In this document: positions 9,735 through 21,175 of the stretch, piece by piece
Position numbering within the stretch: position 1 is the first letter of the stretch
Layout of the letters: each line of letters begins with the position of its first letter
Assembly: GCA_014529385.2 (NCBI GenBank)
Contig: CM043953.1
Span: 71,151,372-71,215,371, forward strand
Origin: Adiantum capillus-veneris
Lineage: Eukaryota; Streptophyta; Polypodiopsida; Polypodiales; Pteridaceae
Direction of reading: 5' to 3'
DNA: 64,000 bases
Notes under the pieces: generated by a model
Seen by the model: only the letters and a program-made list of their open reading frames with translations
What the model was told of the DNA's origin: nothing
Database searches by the model: none
Translations under genes and position numbers: made by a program

Positions 9735-10784
9735 CATTATCTTGGTCACATCACCGCCCAGAAAATTCTACTGAGTGGTCTATGGTGGCCTTATGTATTT
9801 AGGGATGCAATTGCTCATGTCAGAGTTTGCAATGTTTGTCAGCGCTGTGGGCCGAAAGCAAGTAAGCAGTCCAACCGTCCTCTGCAGGTCTCTATGGCAT
9901 GGTTATCCTATGAGAGATGGGGTTTAGACTTTGTGGGTCCAATTTTGCCCTTGGCTCAACCGGGGTAATTGGAAGTATTTGCTTGTGGCTACAGATTATG
10001 CAACCAAGTGGACTGAGGTATTGGCAACAATTAATTACACTGGCAATATTGTAGCAAAGTTTTTGTACGAAAATATATTGTGCAAGTTTTGGTGCCCCCT
10101 GGAGATCACCAGTGATCCAGGCAATCACTTTGTTAATGAGCTGATTTCGACTTTGTTGGCCAATTACAAGATTTTTCATCGCAAATATTGTGCCTATTAT
10201 CCTAGATGGGCACGCCGAGAGCACGAACAAGGTTCTTATCGCCCTTCTATGGAAAGCATTTCATCTCCATCCAACTTAACGGGATCAAGCTATCCACAGC
10301 ACCCTCTGGACCTATCACACTTCTTTCAAAGCCACAACCACTCACACACCATTTCAACTAGCCTTCAGCTTAGAAGCCATAGCTCCGTTTGAATTAGACT
10401 CAAGATCCCCTCGAGTAGATAGTCTGCGCGCCTATTGGGGTATGGACTCTGCCTATGTCTCGTCTCTTCCTGTTGGAAGAGAGCCACAGATTGGCTTCCC
10501 AAGCTCTGCAAGCAGAGCAACTTAGTCGCATAGCATGGCATGATCACCATCTCCGCAAATCTCCAATGGTACAAGGCTTGCTCATACTGCTCTATCAGGA
10601 TATCAGAAAAAAGCAAAGAAGCTGGTCCCAGCCTGGCAAGGGCCATAAAGAGTACAAGAGATTTTACCACAAGGAGCAATACAAATTAGCCACTTTGGAT
10701 AATGTTCCTTTGCCGCTTGTAAATGGCTCTAGAGTAAAATGCTATTATCCCCCTAGTAAGCCATATAAAGCCATTCTAATATAG
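9735..10784 (+). pseudogene. Ty3/gypsy pol: integrase to C-terminus
   Basis: The zinc-binding part reads GHITAQKILLSGLWWP then CNVCQRCG. The core starts YERWGLDFVGPI (first acidic residue), shifts frame near 9960, then NWKYLLVATDYATKWTE, TSDPGNHFVN (second acidic residue), and after another shift DGHAESTNK (glutamate). The C-terminal part (10455-10784) shows LEESHRLASQA and LPLVNGSRVKCYYPP, the usual end of this pol class. At least two frameshifts make it a pseudogene. Stop at 10782-10784. Confidence 0.87.
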
Positions 10785-12560
10785 TAGACAGCGACGCCAT
10801 GTAGGCCCCAAAGACTGGCACCCTTTTCAATATTTTTTTATTTCAATTAAACTTGGAGAAAACCTATAAACTTCTACAAGTTGTCCCACTTCTAATGGGC
10901 TGCAAATTGCTTACTCTAGCCCAATTTCAGTAGCATAACAACAGTAGAAGGCTTCTCAAACAAAATCACTTTTACAAACTTGGCGAGAAAATACAGCACG
11001 CTAAAATCTCTGTTTTTCGCCTCTAAAATGCACTGGAACACCAATTTACCAGTTCCCTAACTTCCTCGAAGCTCCTAGGACCTTCAGGCATCAAAAAAGG
11101 TCAAAACCCTAAACCTGCAAAAACTTACAGCAAGCTGTAATTCTCTGTTTTGGGATTCCTTTTGCATGCCGAACGCATCTATAGGTAGCCCTCGAGTTCC
11201 TGCACATGTAGGGCTACTTGCCCTTTGATTTAGAGGAGGTTTCCGGCGAGAAATCTCTCTAAATCAGTCTGTACATGCTTGGGATTAGTAGTTAGCTAAT
11301 TCGGTACATGTGCAAGAGGCTCTTGCCTCGGCAATTGCGAACAAACCCACAAAATTGTACATACAGATGGAAAGTCCTTGAGCTGGGTATCACGATTTTG
11401 TATTCAAAAGGGGAGAGAGGTGCATGAGAGCGGAATCATCGTGCTACATAACACAGAGAAGAAGGCAAGCTTTCCTTTAAAGCTGTAAAACTGCACCCAC
11501 TACTCACACACACATTGTGGCTTCACGATGAAGTGAAAGGCAGCCCCAAATCGATTTGAGCACCCCCTTGGAGCTGAGCTACCTTGCAGATTCGCTCTCC
11601 AGCCGCCAAGTGTCCACTTTTCCCTTTTGGTCTAAATTCCTAGAACCCACCAACTTATGAAGTCTCGGCAAGGGGCCCGAATGACTTTCACTGAGCCTAG
11701 CCACCCTTTTACTAAACGAATTTCAGTGCCGATCGGCCCAACCATCTCGCGGAGACCTGGCCTTCATTGCTGCGGATGAAACTCTCAGCCATCGACCGTT
11801 TCACATTGGACATACAAAGTCCGACCATTTGTGACTTCAAAAAGAGGGTCACAAAAATTAAATAAAAATCAAGGGAGGGAAACCAACAAATAAAGTTAGT
11901 GATTGTCGCAGCCTCGTGACAATTTCTCAAATGATTGTTATTATAAGAAAGAAATACCTACGGCATACCAACAAGGGTACGATTGGGGACTCTCTTCTGT
12001 ATAATTTTCTGGGAGAGAGTGTCCACTTAATTTTGCCTAATCTTCTCTAAAACTCTGATTATCAGCCTGTCATTCATTCCTCAAGGCACATTCATCTACC
12101 ACCCCTCAAGGCACTGCAGACTGGTTGCAGGTTACTACTATAATAACAAACTCTTACTATACAGTTGGCAGTGGCCCAACTATTGCTTCTCGCAGAAGAC
12201 AGACACAGCTATAAGCTTTTGCAAGCAGGAAAAAGAGAAAAGAACTCCATGTTGTACTTAAGCAGCTAGAAGAAGTTTACCTACCAGAGTAACACAATTG
12301 CAGCAGGAGAAAAAATATACTGGTGGATCCAGTGCTCAAGCAACCTGCAAAAGCAGGATCGTATCAGCTTCTTCCAACTTAAACATTAAGTCAAGAAAAT
12401 TCAAAAATGCTCCATTAGGGAGAGAAGTTAATCAGTATAGATACCTTTAAGAAGTCCACGGGTTGATCATCTGCTGTAATAGTTGTACAGAGAGCATCAT
12501 CCCAATAAGTTTGTGAAAAACACACCATACAGGAAGAGGATGAGAAATAAATAAAATAAC
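10785..12560. other. No gene recognised; presumed 3' end of the gypsy element, then 3' flank of the PPR gene
   Basis: 10785 to about 11700 follows the gypsy pol stop and likely includes its LTR, but no clear polypurine tract, TG start or CA end could be fixed. Two TGTACATG/GTACATGTG segments lie near 11270-11325. From about 11950 the sequence is the downstream (3') side of the minus-strand PPR gene and may hold its untranslated region; no obvious polyadenylation site was decided. Confidence 0.4.
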
Positions 12561-14828
12561 TCATCCACAAGCCACCGATAAATCAGCTTCAACATAGTAG
12601 TTGAAAGTTTGCATTCCTAGCCCAGCATTGCCATGCATTCGACAGTTAGCAAGAAGAGACGTCTGACTGGAAGTACGGGGTGAGAGAGGCATACTTTGGA
12701 GGAAGGACTCTGCATCATCTAGCTGCCCAACCCTGCCAAAAAGGTCCGTAATGCAGCTATAGTGTATTGCATTTAAAAATTCGGAATGACATCGCAACAC
12801 CGAACTAAACAATTTGCAGCCTTCCTCAAGTAACCCAGCATGTGTAAACGCCACAAGTATGTTTGTGAACACTGCTTCAGTGAGATGCAAGCCTTGCTTC
12901 TCCATGTAGTAAAAGCAGTCCTTGGCCATATTTGTGTTGCCATGCAATGCATACCCAGCAGTTATTGCACCCCACGAAACAATGTTCCTCTCTGGGAGCT
13001 CGTCAAACACTTTTTGTGCTTCTTGCAAGCATCCGCATTTGGCATACATACCAACCAATGCACTGCCAGCCAAAACATGAATTGGGTTCCCATCTTTTAA
13101 CATCTTATCGTGTGTAATCATCCCTTGGAAGATGGCTCCCATGTTTGCACACACTTTCAAAACATGTGAGTGTGTTACATCACTTGGCTCCACCCCACTG
13201 GTGTGCATCTCTTCCACAAATCTTAAAGCTGAGATATCATACCCATGACATGTGTAGCCTGCTACAAGTGTATTCCAAGAAACAGAATCTCTATCTGACA
13301 AATTGTTGAAGACCTTCCTTGCATCATCTAAGCTTCCAAACTTTACATACAGATTGATCAATGCATTGCCAACAACCACATCTGCCTCGAGTCCACTCTC
13401 AACTACTTGCATGTGTACCAGATCCCCCCAGTATGCAGCTTCAAAGGTGCTACATGATCTAAGAACACATAAGTACGTCGTCTTTACTGGTTTTACACCC
13501 TCTGCTTGCATTTGTTGAAAAAGATTAAAAGCACAAAGGTTTCGCCCTTGCGTGGCTAACCTGGCAATCATGGCACCCCAAGATACAATATCCTGATGGC
13601 ATATCATTTGGAAAACTTCTTGGGCCTCCATAAGGCTCCCACATTTTGCATACATGTCAGCAAGTGCACTGACAACAACATCGTTCGCTTCGAGTGCATT
13701 CTCCACAAATTGGTGATGTAAAAGCTTACCAGCTTCAAGGTTCTGCATGACACCACAAACCTTCAGAGTGGATGAAAAGGTGGCATCACTTGGCTTTAGA
13801 CCCTCCTCCTGTAATTTCGAGAAAAGACTAAGGGCGGAAAGATCTTGTCTTGCTTGGGCATATCCTCCAATCATGGCAGCCCAGGCCACTGCATCCTTAC
13901 AAGATAGACTGTCAAAGACTTTACGTGCCTCTAGAAGCTCCCCACAATTCGAATAAAGGCCAACAAGTGCACTTCCAAGAGCCAGGTCCGATTCATTCGA
14001 ATTGGTGACAAGATGATCATGTAAGATCATTCCTTGATCCAAAAGCTTCATGTCTAAACACGCTTTCAATACAAAAAGAAGTATAACACAATTGGGATGT
14101 ATGCCTTCCTGTTGCAGCTCTGCAAAAAACTCAATAACATGAGACGCTTTTCCATGCAAAGAGAATCCTCCAATCAATGCACCCCAGGATACCACATCGT
14201 GATCAGGCATGTCTCTGAAAGTTTTCACAGCCTCGTCTAAGCTTTTATTTTTTGAATACATGTCAACTAGAACATAGCCAACAGTTGTATCTGATCCAAA
14301 ACCCCTTTTAACAATCTCTGAATTGACAAAAAAGCCCCAATCTAAAGAGCCCGTAAGGTTGCATGCTTTCAATACACAGATATAAATGAACTTATCAGGG
14401 CTTATGCCTTCCTGCAGCATGCTATCAAAAAGTTCTAGAACATGAGCTACATGTCCCTGTTGGAAACGAGCAAACATGATGGCACCCCACATCAGCACAT
14501 TTCGACTCCTTGACCTCTGGAAAACTATGTGTGCCTCATCAAGGCTCCCCAATTTGGCATAAGCATGTACAAGAGCATTGCAAACTATCCCATCTGCAAT
14601 GAAATCGAGTCTGATGATGTGATCATGCACCACGCGACAAAACTGCAAATGACCGAGAGCAGTAATGGATGTTTTCAACAGCGACAAAAAGGTGGCTGTG
14701 TCAGGTTGCAGAGCTTCCTGTGGCATGGCGAGAAAGACATTGAGAGCCTTCCGGAACTCCCCGCACTCGGTGTGTCTTGCTATGGCGGCATTTCGAGCAC
14801 AAACAACAGGTGGGGATGCTTTGAACAT
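12561..14828 (-). CDS. PLS-class pentatricopeptide-repeat protein, 755 aa, intronless
   Basis: PPR proteins bind organellar RNA and act in editing, splicing or stability in mitochondria or plastids. The 755-residue frame is uninterrupted, and an in-frame TAG four codons upstream supports the ATG at 14828. The W-containing P-motif start (MWGAI, SWGAL, AWAAM, SWGAM, SWNTL, SWGAI) recurs at residues 113, 214, 315, 416, 517 and 618, a period of about 101 residues, which is the P-L-S triplet length. L-type segments carry ALVxMYAKCG. The C-terminus stops at CRMHGNAGLGMQTFNYYVEAD, at the start of an E-like region; there is no DYW deaminase domain. No strong transit peptide is evident in the short N-terminus. 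If it edits RNA it would need a DYW partner in trans. Only intact gene of the window, flanked by transposon debris. Confidence 0.93.
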   Translation of the reverse strand: MFKASPPVVCARNAAIARHTECGEFRKALNVFLAMPQEALQPDTATFLSLLKTSITALGHLQFCRVVHDHIIRLDFIADGIVCNALVHAYAKLGSLDEAHIVFQRSRSRNVLMWGAIMFARFQQGHVAHVLELFDSMLQEGISPDKFIYICVLKACNLTGSLDWGFFVNSEIVKRGFGSDTTVGYVLVDMYSKNKSLDEAVKTFRDMPDHDVVSWGALIGGFSLHGKASHVIEFFAELQQEGIHPNCVILLFVLKACLDMKLLDQGMILHDHLVTNSNESDLALGSALVGLYSNCGELLEARKVFDSLSCKDAVAWAAMIGGYAQARQDLSALSLFSKLQEEGLKPSDATFSSTLKVCGVMQNLEAGKLLHHQFVENALEANDVVVSALADMYAKCGSLMEAQEVFQMICHQDIVSWGAMIARLATQGRNLCAFNLFQQMQAEGVKPVKTTYLCVLRSCSTFEAAYWGDLVHMQVVESGLEADVVVGNALINLYVKFGSLDDARKVFNNLSDRDSVSWNTLVAGYTCHGYDISALRFVEEMHTSGVEPSDVTHSHVLKVCANMGAIFQGMITHDKMLKDGNPIHVLAGSALVGMYAKCGCLQEAQKVFDELPERNIVSWGAITAGYALHGNTNMAKDCFYYMEKQGLHLTEAVFTNILVAFTHAGLLEEGCKLFSSVLRCHSEFLNAIHYSCITDLFGRVGQLDDAESFLQSMPLSPRTSSQTSLLANCRMHGNAGLGMQTFNYYVEADLSVACG

Positions 14829-15269
14829 ACCCGTGTCCTAGAAGTTTCCTACCATTTGCTGTGAGCTCTACTGCAGGAAAGAGGGACCTCATCTGTGACA
14901 ACCAGCTACTCGGGCAAGCCAACCTGAGCTAGAGTGAAGGTCCCGTTTAGCATTCGTTCGGAAGCACACGTAGTCGGCGCCTTCGCGTTAGCTCTTCGGT
15001 TCAATCCCCCTTTGGTGTAAAACAAGCCTTAAGAGGAGATGAGAGCCAGGTTTAGGCGTACATTTGAAATTTTATTGCTTCTTACGCTTTTTATTTGGTT
15101 AAAAAAGATCTTAAAGAACACGGGATCAAAAAGAGAACGTTTAAAGCACTTAGAAGAAGGCCACAGTGCAGGACAAGATTATGGCGCCTTTGTGGACATT
15201 CCTGAAGCTTGGAGGCTGCACAGGGGAGCTAGCATGAAAGTGTAACAAAGCAGCTTCAATGAATGGGGG
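14829..15269. other. Upstream flank of the PPR gene; no gene recognised
   Basis: This should contain the promoter and 5' untranslated region on the minus strand. No TATA box is clear. A short upstream minus-strand frame (14922-14701) overlaps the PPR start out of frame. Confidence 0.4.
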
Positions 15270-15913
15270 GAGAATTTCATATGCTTCAAGGATTCCTCTC
15301 TCAATTGGTCCCCCTGGCTCACGGAAGGGGTTCCTTGGACCCCTTTTGCAAGGAAGTTACACATCTGGTCAACAACAAAGGAATTTCTAAAGTTTCTCAT
15401 CTTTAGGATGATAGAAGCTTTTGCAGGAAGGATGTGGAGCTTGTAGTGATGCAACATAACTTGGGTACGTACGAAAGGCTTCTGATCGGTAGACTCTTGG
15501 AAGTGCTGACATCCTCAACTCGACATGTCTGTGGATCAGAAATTAATTGGAGAGCTTGGCATTGGCCGAAAGACAAAGTGTTCTTGCTTCCCAAGACCCA
15601 AAGTACCCATAATGTGCTGGTATACAAAGCAGATTGGTTTTCCCCACTCACCAGAATCTGGAAGAAAAACTAGTCAAAAGAGCGTTACAAAAAGAGTGTT
15701 AAGGCCATTTGGGAGATTAAATGGCCTAAATACATGAAGGTATTCATCTGGAAGGTGCTTTGGGGAGCCTTGCCTACTAGGATTAAGGTGTGTGCTAGAG
15801 GGCTCGGCTTTGACACTTTCTTTGGTAGTAGGTCGGCCTCTGAAGACCCTCTTCATCTGTTCACCAAGTGCCCTACCTCACGGGGGCTGGCCACTAAGGT
15901 TTGCAAATGGGTA
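15270..15913 (+). pseudogene. LINE (non-LTR) ORF2 C-terminal fragment with zf-RVT domain
   Basis: One frame runs from about 15434 through a single TAG at 15671 to 15913. Its end, IKWPKYMKVFIWKVLWGALP then TR, about twenty residues on PLHLFTKCP, is the plant zf-RVT pattern found after the LINE reverse transcriptase. A Trp-rich stretch upstream (NWSPWLTEGVPWTPF) probably belongs to it. The RT catalytic core is absent, consistent with a short insertion or decay. No poly-A tail recognised. Confidence 0.75.
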
Positions 15914-17225
15914 TGAAGGACTTGGAAGATCATCTTCTTTACTGATGACCTGATCTTGGGAGGGAGTGGATTCCAAAGCCAGGTAGTTTTGGTGTGCACC
16001 CAAATTACTATATTTTGCTACTTGAACTAGGTCTAGAAGTCTAGGATCCTTCAGGTATTTGAGGCCAAACTGGTTGTAGCTCATTTTGATGATATTGTGT
16101 GTATGAGCACTGAGCTCATCCATGGTGTTGGAGCAAGAATGTAATCATGCATTGGGCTGCTTAGAACACTCAAGAGAGTAGGTTTATCACCGTTAGTTTA
16201 GTATCCTCTTTGTTTGTGTACAAGCATGTGTTGGACCCCAAGCCCCCTCAAGGCACATGTGGTGTTTGAGAGCAATTGTATTCTTTTCGAGTTTATATAA
16301 ACTCTCTCAACTCACAATTGTGAGTATGGAAAAAAAAAGGCATAGAAATAATTTATTTGTGAAAGAATTTGTTCAAAAATAAATTCATTTCATGAAATTG
16401 TTTTATTAATATTTATGTTATTAGACTTACCTTTCTTTGGAAAGCATTAAGATATTATTTTGTTTTAGTTATCAATATATCTTTTTATTTTATTTTGTTT
16501 TAGTTAACCAATGTGATCAATTTACTTTGTTGTTTAAGTGGGCTCGTGATAACGTATAAGGCATTTATGATTATGTGTGTATTTGGATAATACAATTTTA
16601 TATTAAAACAAAAAATGACATAAAATTGGAAGCGCTAATTAAAACCTACTCTCCATAACTCTTCTTCCCATTTAACTTTAGCATACCTCCGTGGCTCCTC
16701 GCTTTGTTTTGAAGCTTCAAAATTTTTTCTAAGACATAGGATACCTATTTTTCAAAACATCACATACAATCTTTTGAGAGCACCCTTTATGGATCCATTT
16801 ATTTATCATGATAAGCTCAAAAGTATGAAAAGACAATTTTTACAAACATTGCAGGCAATTTATAAATGTTCAATAGGATTTTTAGAGATCTATTTTTAAA
16901 TGCTCTTAGTATCTTATTCAAATGCTTAAAAACTGGAGACTTAAGCTACAAGATTAGTGTTGATGAAATGAACACATATCAAGCTCTTAAATAAAAAGAA
17001 TCTTTTAAAAACTAAAATATCAAGGAAACTTCAATCAATCAATACTTCACAACAAATGTATACTTAACTCGCTTCTTCACTTAGAAAGCCACAAAGTTTT
17101 GCCTCTTACAAAAGAATGTGTGTGTGTGTGTATGTGTGTGTTTTATTTTTGGTCAGCTAAAAAGGTCTTAGTGAACAAGGCATTAAGGAGTGCATTCATA
17201 AAATATCTATCCCATGATGTGAAGC
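15914..17225. other. No gene recognised; AT-rich with short repeats
   Basis: A minus-strand open frame of 81 codons (16123-15878) has no recognised family. Otherwise AT-rich, with two palindromes at 16289-16324 and a (TG)n run at 17117-17140. Confidence 0.4.
16289..16324. repeat. Two adjacent perfect palindromes
   Basis: GAGTTTATATAAACTC (16289-16304) and CTCACAATTGTGAG (16311-16324), six bases apart. The first contains a symmetric TATATA. Could be an LTR promoter remnant; no element border was found. Confidence 0.7.
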
Positions 17226-17311
17226 TGTAAGGACATGGGTCCTACAGGCAAGGCCACCTGCACGGTCATATAGTGAGTACGCTAGGGGGAGGCTAGCGTA
17301 CACACTGTCCG
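17226..17311 (+). mobile_element. LTR remnant, 5' copy of a deleted chromovirus
   Basis: Starts TGTAAGGACATGGGTCCTAC, the same as the LTR start at 17492, and shares the GTACGCTAGGGGGAGGCTA block. It holds a 9-bp stem GTACGCTAG / CTAGCGTAC (17277-17301, loop GGGGAGG). It runs straight into chromodomain coding, so most of the element is missing. Confidence 0.7.
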
Positions 17312-17491
17312 GCCGAAAAGATTTTGGATTCTCATGAGCTTCACACCAGACATCATGTCAGACAACAGGTATTGGTAAAATGGCTAGATAGACTTGAAGA
17401 AGGCTCTACATGGGAGAATGTCTCCGCACTTAAGAAACGTTTTCCTACGTTCTTTTCGAGGACGAAAACGATTCTCCAAGGGGGGGGGTAA
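17312..17491 (+). pseudogene. Chromodomain tail of a Ty3/gypsy chromovirus integrase
   Basis: 59 codons in one open frame: AEKILDSHELHTRHHV, then VLVKWLDRLEEGSTWENVSA and LKKRFPTFF, ending QGGG and TAA. ILD...R...V...YLVKW...TWE is the signature of the integrase-fused chromodomain, which directs insertion to heterochromatin in this group. The stop overlaps the polypurine tract just before the LTR. No upstream pol is present. Confidence 0.85.
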
Positions 17492-17620
17492 TGTAAGGAC
17501 ATGGGTCCTACATGCAAAGCCACTGACACGATCGGACAGTGTGTACGCTAGGGGGAGGCTATAAGATAGCATGGTTGTGTGGAGACTAGCACACGCATTA
17601 CCACCGCCCTTTCAGAAGCA
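17492..17620 (+). mobile_element. 3' LTR start of the deleted chromovirus (right end uncertain)
   Basis: Follows CCAAGGGGGGGGGTAA. Begins TGTAAGGACATGGGTCCTAC and shares about 75 bp with the copy at 17226. No matching CA end found, so the right border is a guess. Confidence 0.65.
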
Positions 17621-18099
17621 ATAACTAATTTTTAATATTTTAATTTCCTAAGGTTTAGGAACAACTTCCTACCAAAAGATTAGCAATTTATACTTGAAAA
17701 TATCACTAAAACAACAAATAAAGCTCACAAAGTGTAATCTTAAAGCATCACAAAATTGACAATGAATACATTGAGTTGTCATATCAAGAGGAGAGAAACA
17801 CAATGCACTTAAAAAAACTTATAATTGGATTACCGGATTGCAAAATATGTCGATTACAAAGTAGCTGTGCTCCCTTCTTTACCCACACATACAAAGAGTT
17901 CTTTTTAAAAGCTCTTAAAAGTGACTTTTATACCTAGGGCTTCTAAAAGATGTGACTTGTATACTTAGGCCTTCTAAAAAATGATCTTTAAACTTAGTTC
18001 CCATGGGTATTATACATTTGCATCAACAATGGTGGAACAAATCCACTTCCATCATAATGTGTGAGCTTTATGTATATTTACAACCTTTGGAATTAGAAT

Positions 18100-18180
18100 A
18101 GGATTACAAATGAAGACATTAGCAAAGAATTGGCTAGATGGGGTATATGTAGTCAATGTCTCCAAACACTCCCCCCTTCC
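18100..18180 (-). mobile_element. Minus-strand polypurine tract and LTR start
   Basis: On the minus strand GGAAGGGGGGAG (18180-18169) is followed by TGTTTGGAGACATTG from 18168 leftward. This is the typical join of internal region and 3' LTR. A minus-strand frame of 92 codons (18412-18134) crosses it but has no recognised domain. The far end of the LTR is unknown; 17621-18100 shows nothing else. Confidence 0.5.
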
Positions 18181-19227
18181 TAGCTCGTGTCATCCCTTGG
18201 CACGACCATGTGAGAATTGATATTTGGGTTGCTTCTCTTTGGGTGAAGAGCTTCAAAATTCTTTCAGTTGAGGACACTCCCTCCTTCCTTAAGTGAGTTA
18301 TGCCTTGTTTGTTTGTGTGGGTCAAGATACTCCCACTGTTCTTTAGATGTTCTTGACGATGATGGGCTTCTATCTTCGAGGCATCGTGTAAGGGACATTC
18401 AAAACTAGCCACAAATCAAGTGACCCAAAATATGCATTTCTTCCTTGATGACCATAGAACAAAACAAAATGAAAATAACTTGAGCAATTGCAATCTAGAT
18501 TTGACCAAACTTCACTAGTAGACTTGAACTAGTACTATCCACAAGTGCAAGAGATGGCAGGTCATTCTAAGAAAAAGGTACACAGATCACGATTCAATAA
18601 TTTTTGCTAAGTTGACTTTTGATGACATGGCTTGGTTCAGCATGATGAATAGATCCTAGGGGTACCACTTGTGTGCTATTTGAGTCACGGGTTGGAAATT
18701 CAAGCTCTGTCTTGCAATTTTCAAAGCCTTGGATAAAAAATTGGTTTTGGCTAAGGTTTTGCCTTTTGAATTTTGGAGAGCTAATGAAATTTGTTGATTA
18801 TTACTCTCTTTGGAACAGATCTATGTGATCAATTTTGGCCTTGGGAGTGATACATGGATTATGATCCAACCTTTTTGGATTCTAAACATCATCTTAAGAC
18901 TGTTGGGCAAGTTGGATCAAAATTTGAGCATGAAAGGGAAAAGTTAATCCAATTTTAGTGTTTTGGTCACACTTGTGCAATTTTTTGTCCTTGGTTGTGA
19001 ACAAGATTTATAATTACATGATCACATAAAAGTTTATGTGATTACAATGTAGTTATCTAATTACACTTTACATGATCACGATTAAGCCGGTGATTGGTGA
19101 GCTTTTAACCCACCAAAATCCAGTTGAGAAAAATAAAAAACCATGCAGGCTCGTCGGGGAAACTCTAAACCCTAACATGCCCGCAAGATAATAAAAAGGG
19201 GGGGCCAAGCGGGCCCGCAAGGTATCA

Positions 19228-19287
<60 letters not shown>

Positions 19288-19433
19288 TCGACAATGACCT
19301 TTGCAAGTATGTCGAGAAGAGGGAGGAAGTGAGGGGGTTGTGTGGGAGCATGCTCTACGTTGCAATGCGCAGCAGTAGCAGACCACATGACTCATGTGCT
19401 TGTATGTGTGTGCGTTGTGTGATAGGGTGCCTT

Positions 19434-19477
<44 letters not shown>

Positions 19478-20125
19478 TACATATAATTTATACGGCGTTG
19501 ATATGGCAGTGTCAACAACCTGAACGCCACATTTATGCATAAACACATGTTTTTAACAAACAACACATATATGCTGCTCAAATCTAAAGACTCTTTAAAT
19601 ACAAGCATCATATGGCCGCGGTACCGACCGATGCCCATATGTTTCCTTTGCATTGGGAAAGGAAGTTGAATCACCATAATGATACTAGTATCGCCACATT
19701 ATCGACGTAGTACCCATACGATGAGCCAATACTTACCACAACGATACCATATTCTCCGCATAATCAAAGTGATGCCCCTGTGATAAGAACCATATCGTAG
19801 AACGACTAATGCATGCACCCACATTTTTTGGCCAGGTATCCTACTGTTGTTGTGTATATATATATATACCATGCACACAAATTACTCGATCGATAACGCA
19901 ATCATGAAGAATATTTCATATAAAATTTTCACAATGTCTATAAATGTTTGTGTTGATTGTTTTTGTCAAAGTATCTCGCATCAAATCATCATGCATATAT
20001 TAAAAAAAGAGAATCACAATTATTTGACAACAATCTGTTGTTGAAATGTTTCTTCACAATATAATGTTATTTTTTGAGCATATTGAATATTGGATATCAA
20101 TTTATCACAAAATTAAAGTTCAATT

Positions 20126-20167
<42 letters not shown>

Positions 20168-20622
20168 GGATGCAAAACTTCAATTTCCCTCTCGCTCTCT
20201 CTCTTTTTCTCTCTCCCTCTAGGATGCAAAACTTGTAATGAGCTACAAAAACAAAAATTGCTCAGATCATAGATTTAAGTAAATGAGACACAACTTTTGT
20301 ATATAACATCAAAACCTCATGCAGCTTCTTACATATGGAATTAAGAAAAGATAAAGCTCAATTTACATATGTATGAATCTTACAATTTCCTTGAAAAGCT
20401 CAATAATAAATATTTTACCTCAAAATTGGTAAATCATTCGTAAATTTAGATTCTACTATTAACTTAAAGGAGTAAAAAATATGGACATCTTGAAAGATTT
20501 ACTTCCCTTTTAAATTGAACTAGCAAAAACTAATCGCTTTCATAAATTATCTGTCATAAATGACCATGGGGAGAAAGTTGTACACCTTCCCTTAGCTTTG
20601 TACCATATTTTTATCAACCTTG
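18181..20622. other. No gene recognised; contains microsatellites
   Basis: Holds (AG)n at 19233-19284, (AT)n at 19437-19474 and (TC)n at 20128-20166. The last is followed by a short duplicated CTCTCTAGGATGCAAAACTT segment. Open frames here are produced by the repeats. Confidence 0.6.
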
Positions 20623-21175
20623 GATAGAACTAGTGCTAGTAATCAAAATGTGAACCAATGTTTTTTTTTAGGTGTTACATGTTTTTAACTTGTATGGTTT
20701 GGAAGATTGTGCTAATGTATTTGATTATCCTTACCATCATGTTTCATGCCATATTTGGACATAACTAGTGTTAGCAATCAAAATGTGAACCAATGTCTTA
20801 TGATTTAGTATAATTTTTTGAAGTGTTTAGGGTTTTTAACTTGTATGGGTCAAAAGATTAATTCAATGTATTTGATTTGCGTTATCGTTATGGTTTGTGG
20901 CATAGTTTATCAACTTTGGACAAAACTAGTGTTAGCAATCAAAATGTGAACCAATATCTTATGGTTTAACATAGTTTTTTTGAAGTGTTTATGGTTTTTA
21001 ACACGTATGGTTTAAAAGATTGAGTCAATGTATTTGGATTTTGTTATCTTCATGGTTTGTGCCATATGTTTTCAACTTTGGATGGAACTATTGTTAGCAA
21101 TCAAAATGTAAAACAATGTCTTATGGTTTTGAAATAGTCTTTTAAATTGTCACATATCGTTATATTTTGATATTC
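20623..21175. repeat. Minisatellite, four diverged units of about 136-162 bp
   Basis: The landmark GTTAGCAATCAAAATGTGAA (with variants) recurs at about 20635, 20771, 20931 and 21093. Each unit also carries TTTTAACTTGTATGGTTT-like, AATGTATTTGATT and TTTGG(A/G) segments. Divergence suggests an old array. No coding. Confidence 0.85.

Noticed and set aside
12840-13956. Plus-strand frames inside the PPR gene
   Set aside because: Shadows of the 755-codon minus-strand PPR gene.
14941-15012. tRNA-like T-loop (GGTTCAATCCCC) near 14998
   Set aside because: The flanking bases do not form a T-stem and no acceptor, D or anticodon arm could be built.
20623-21175. Possible CRISPR-like array
   Set aside because: Units are long (136-162 bp), diverged along their whole length, with no short repeat plus unique spacer pattern; the DNA is plant nuclear.
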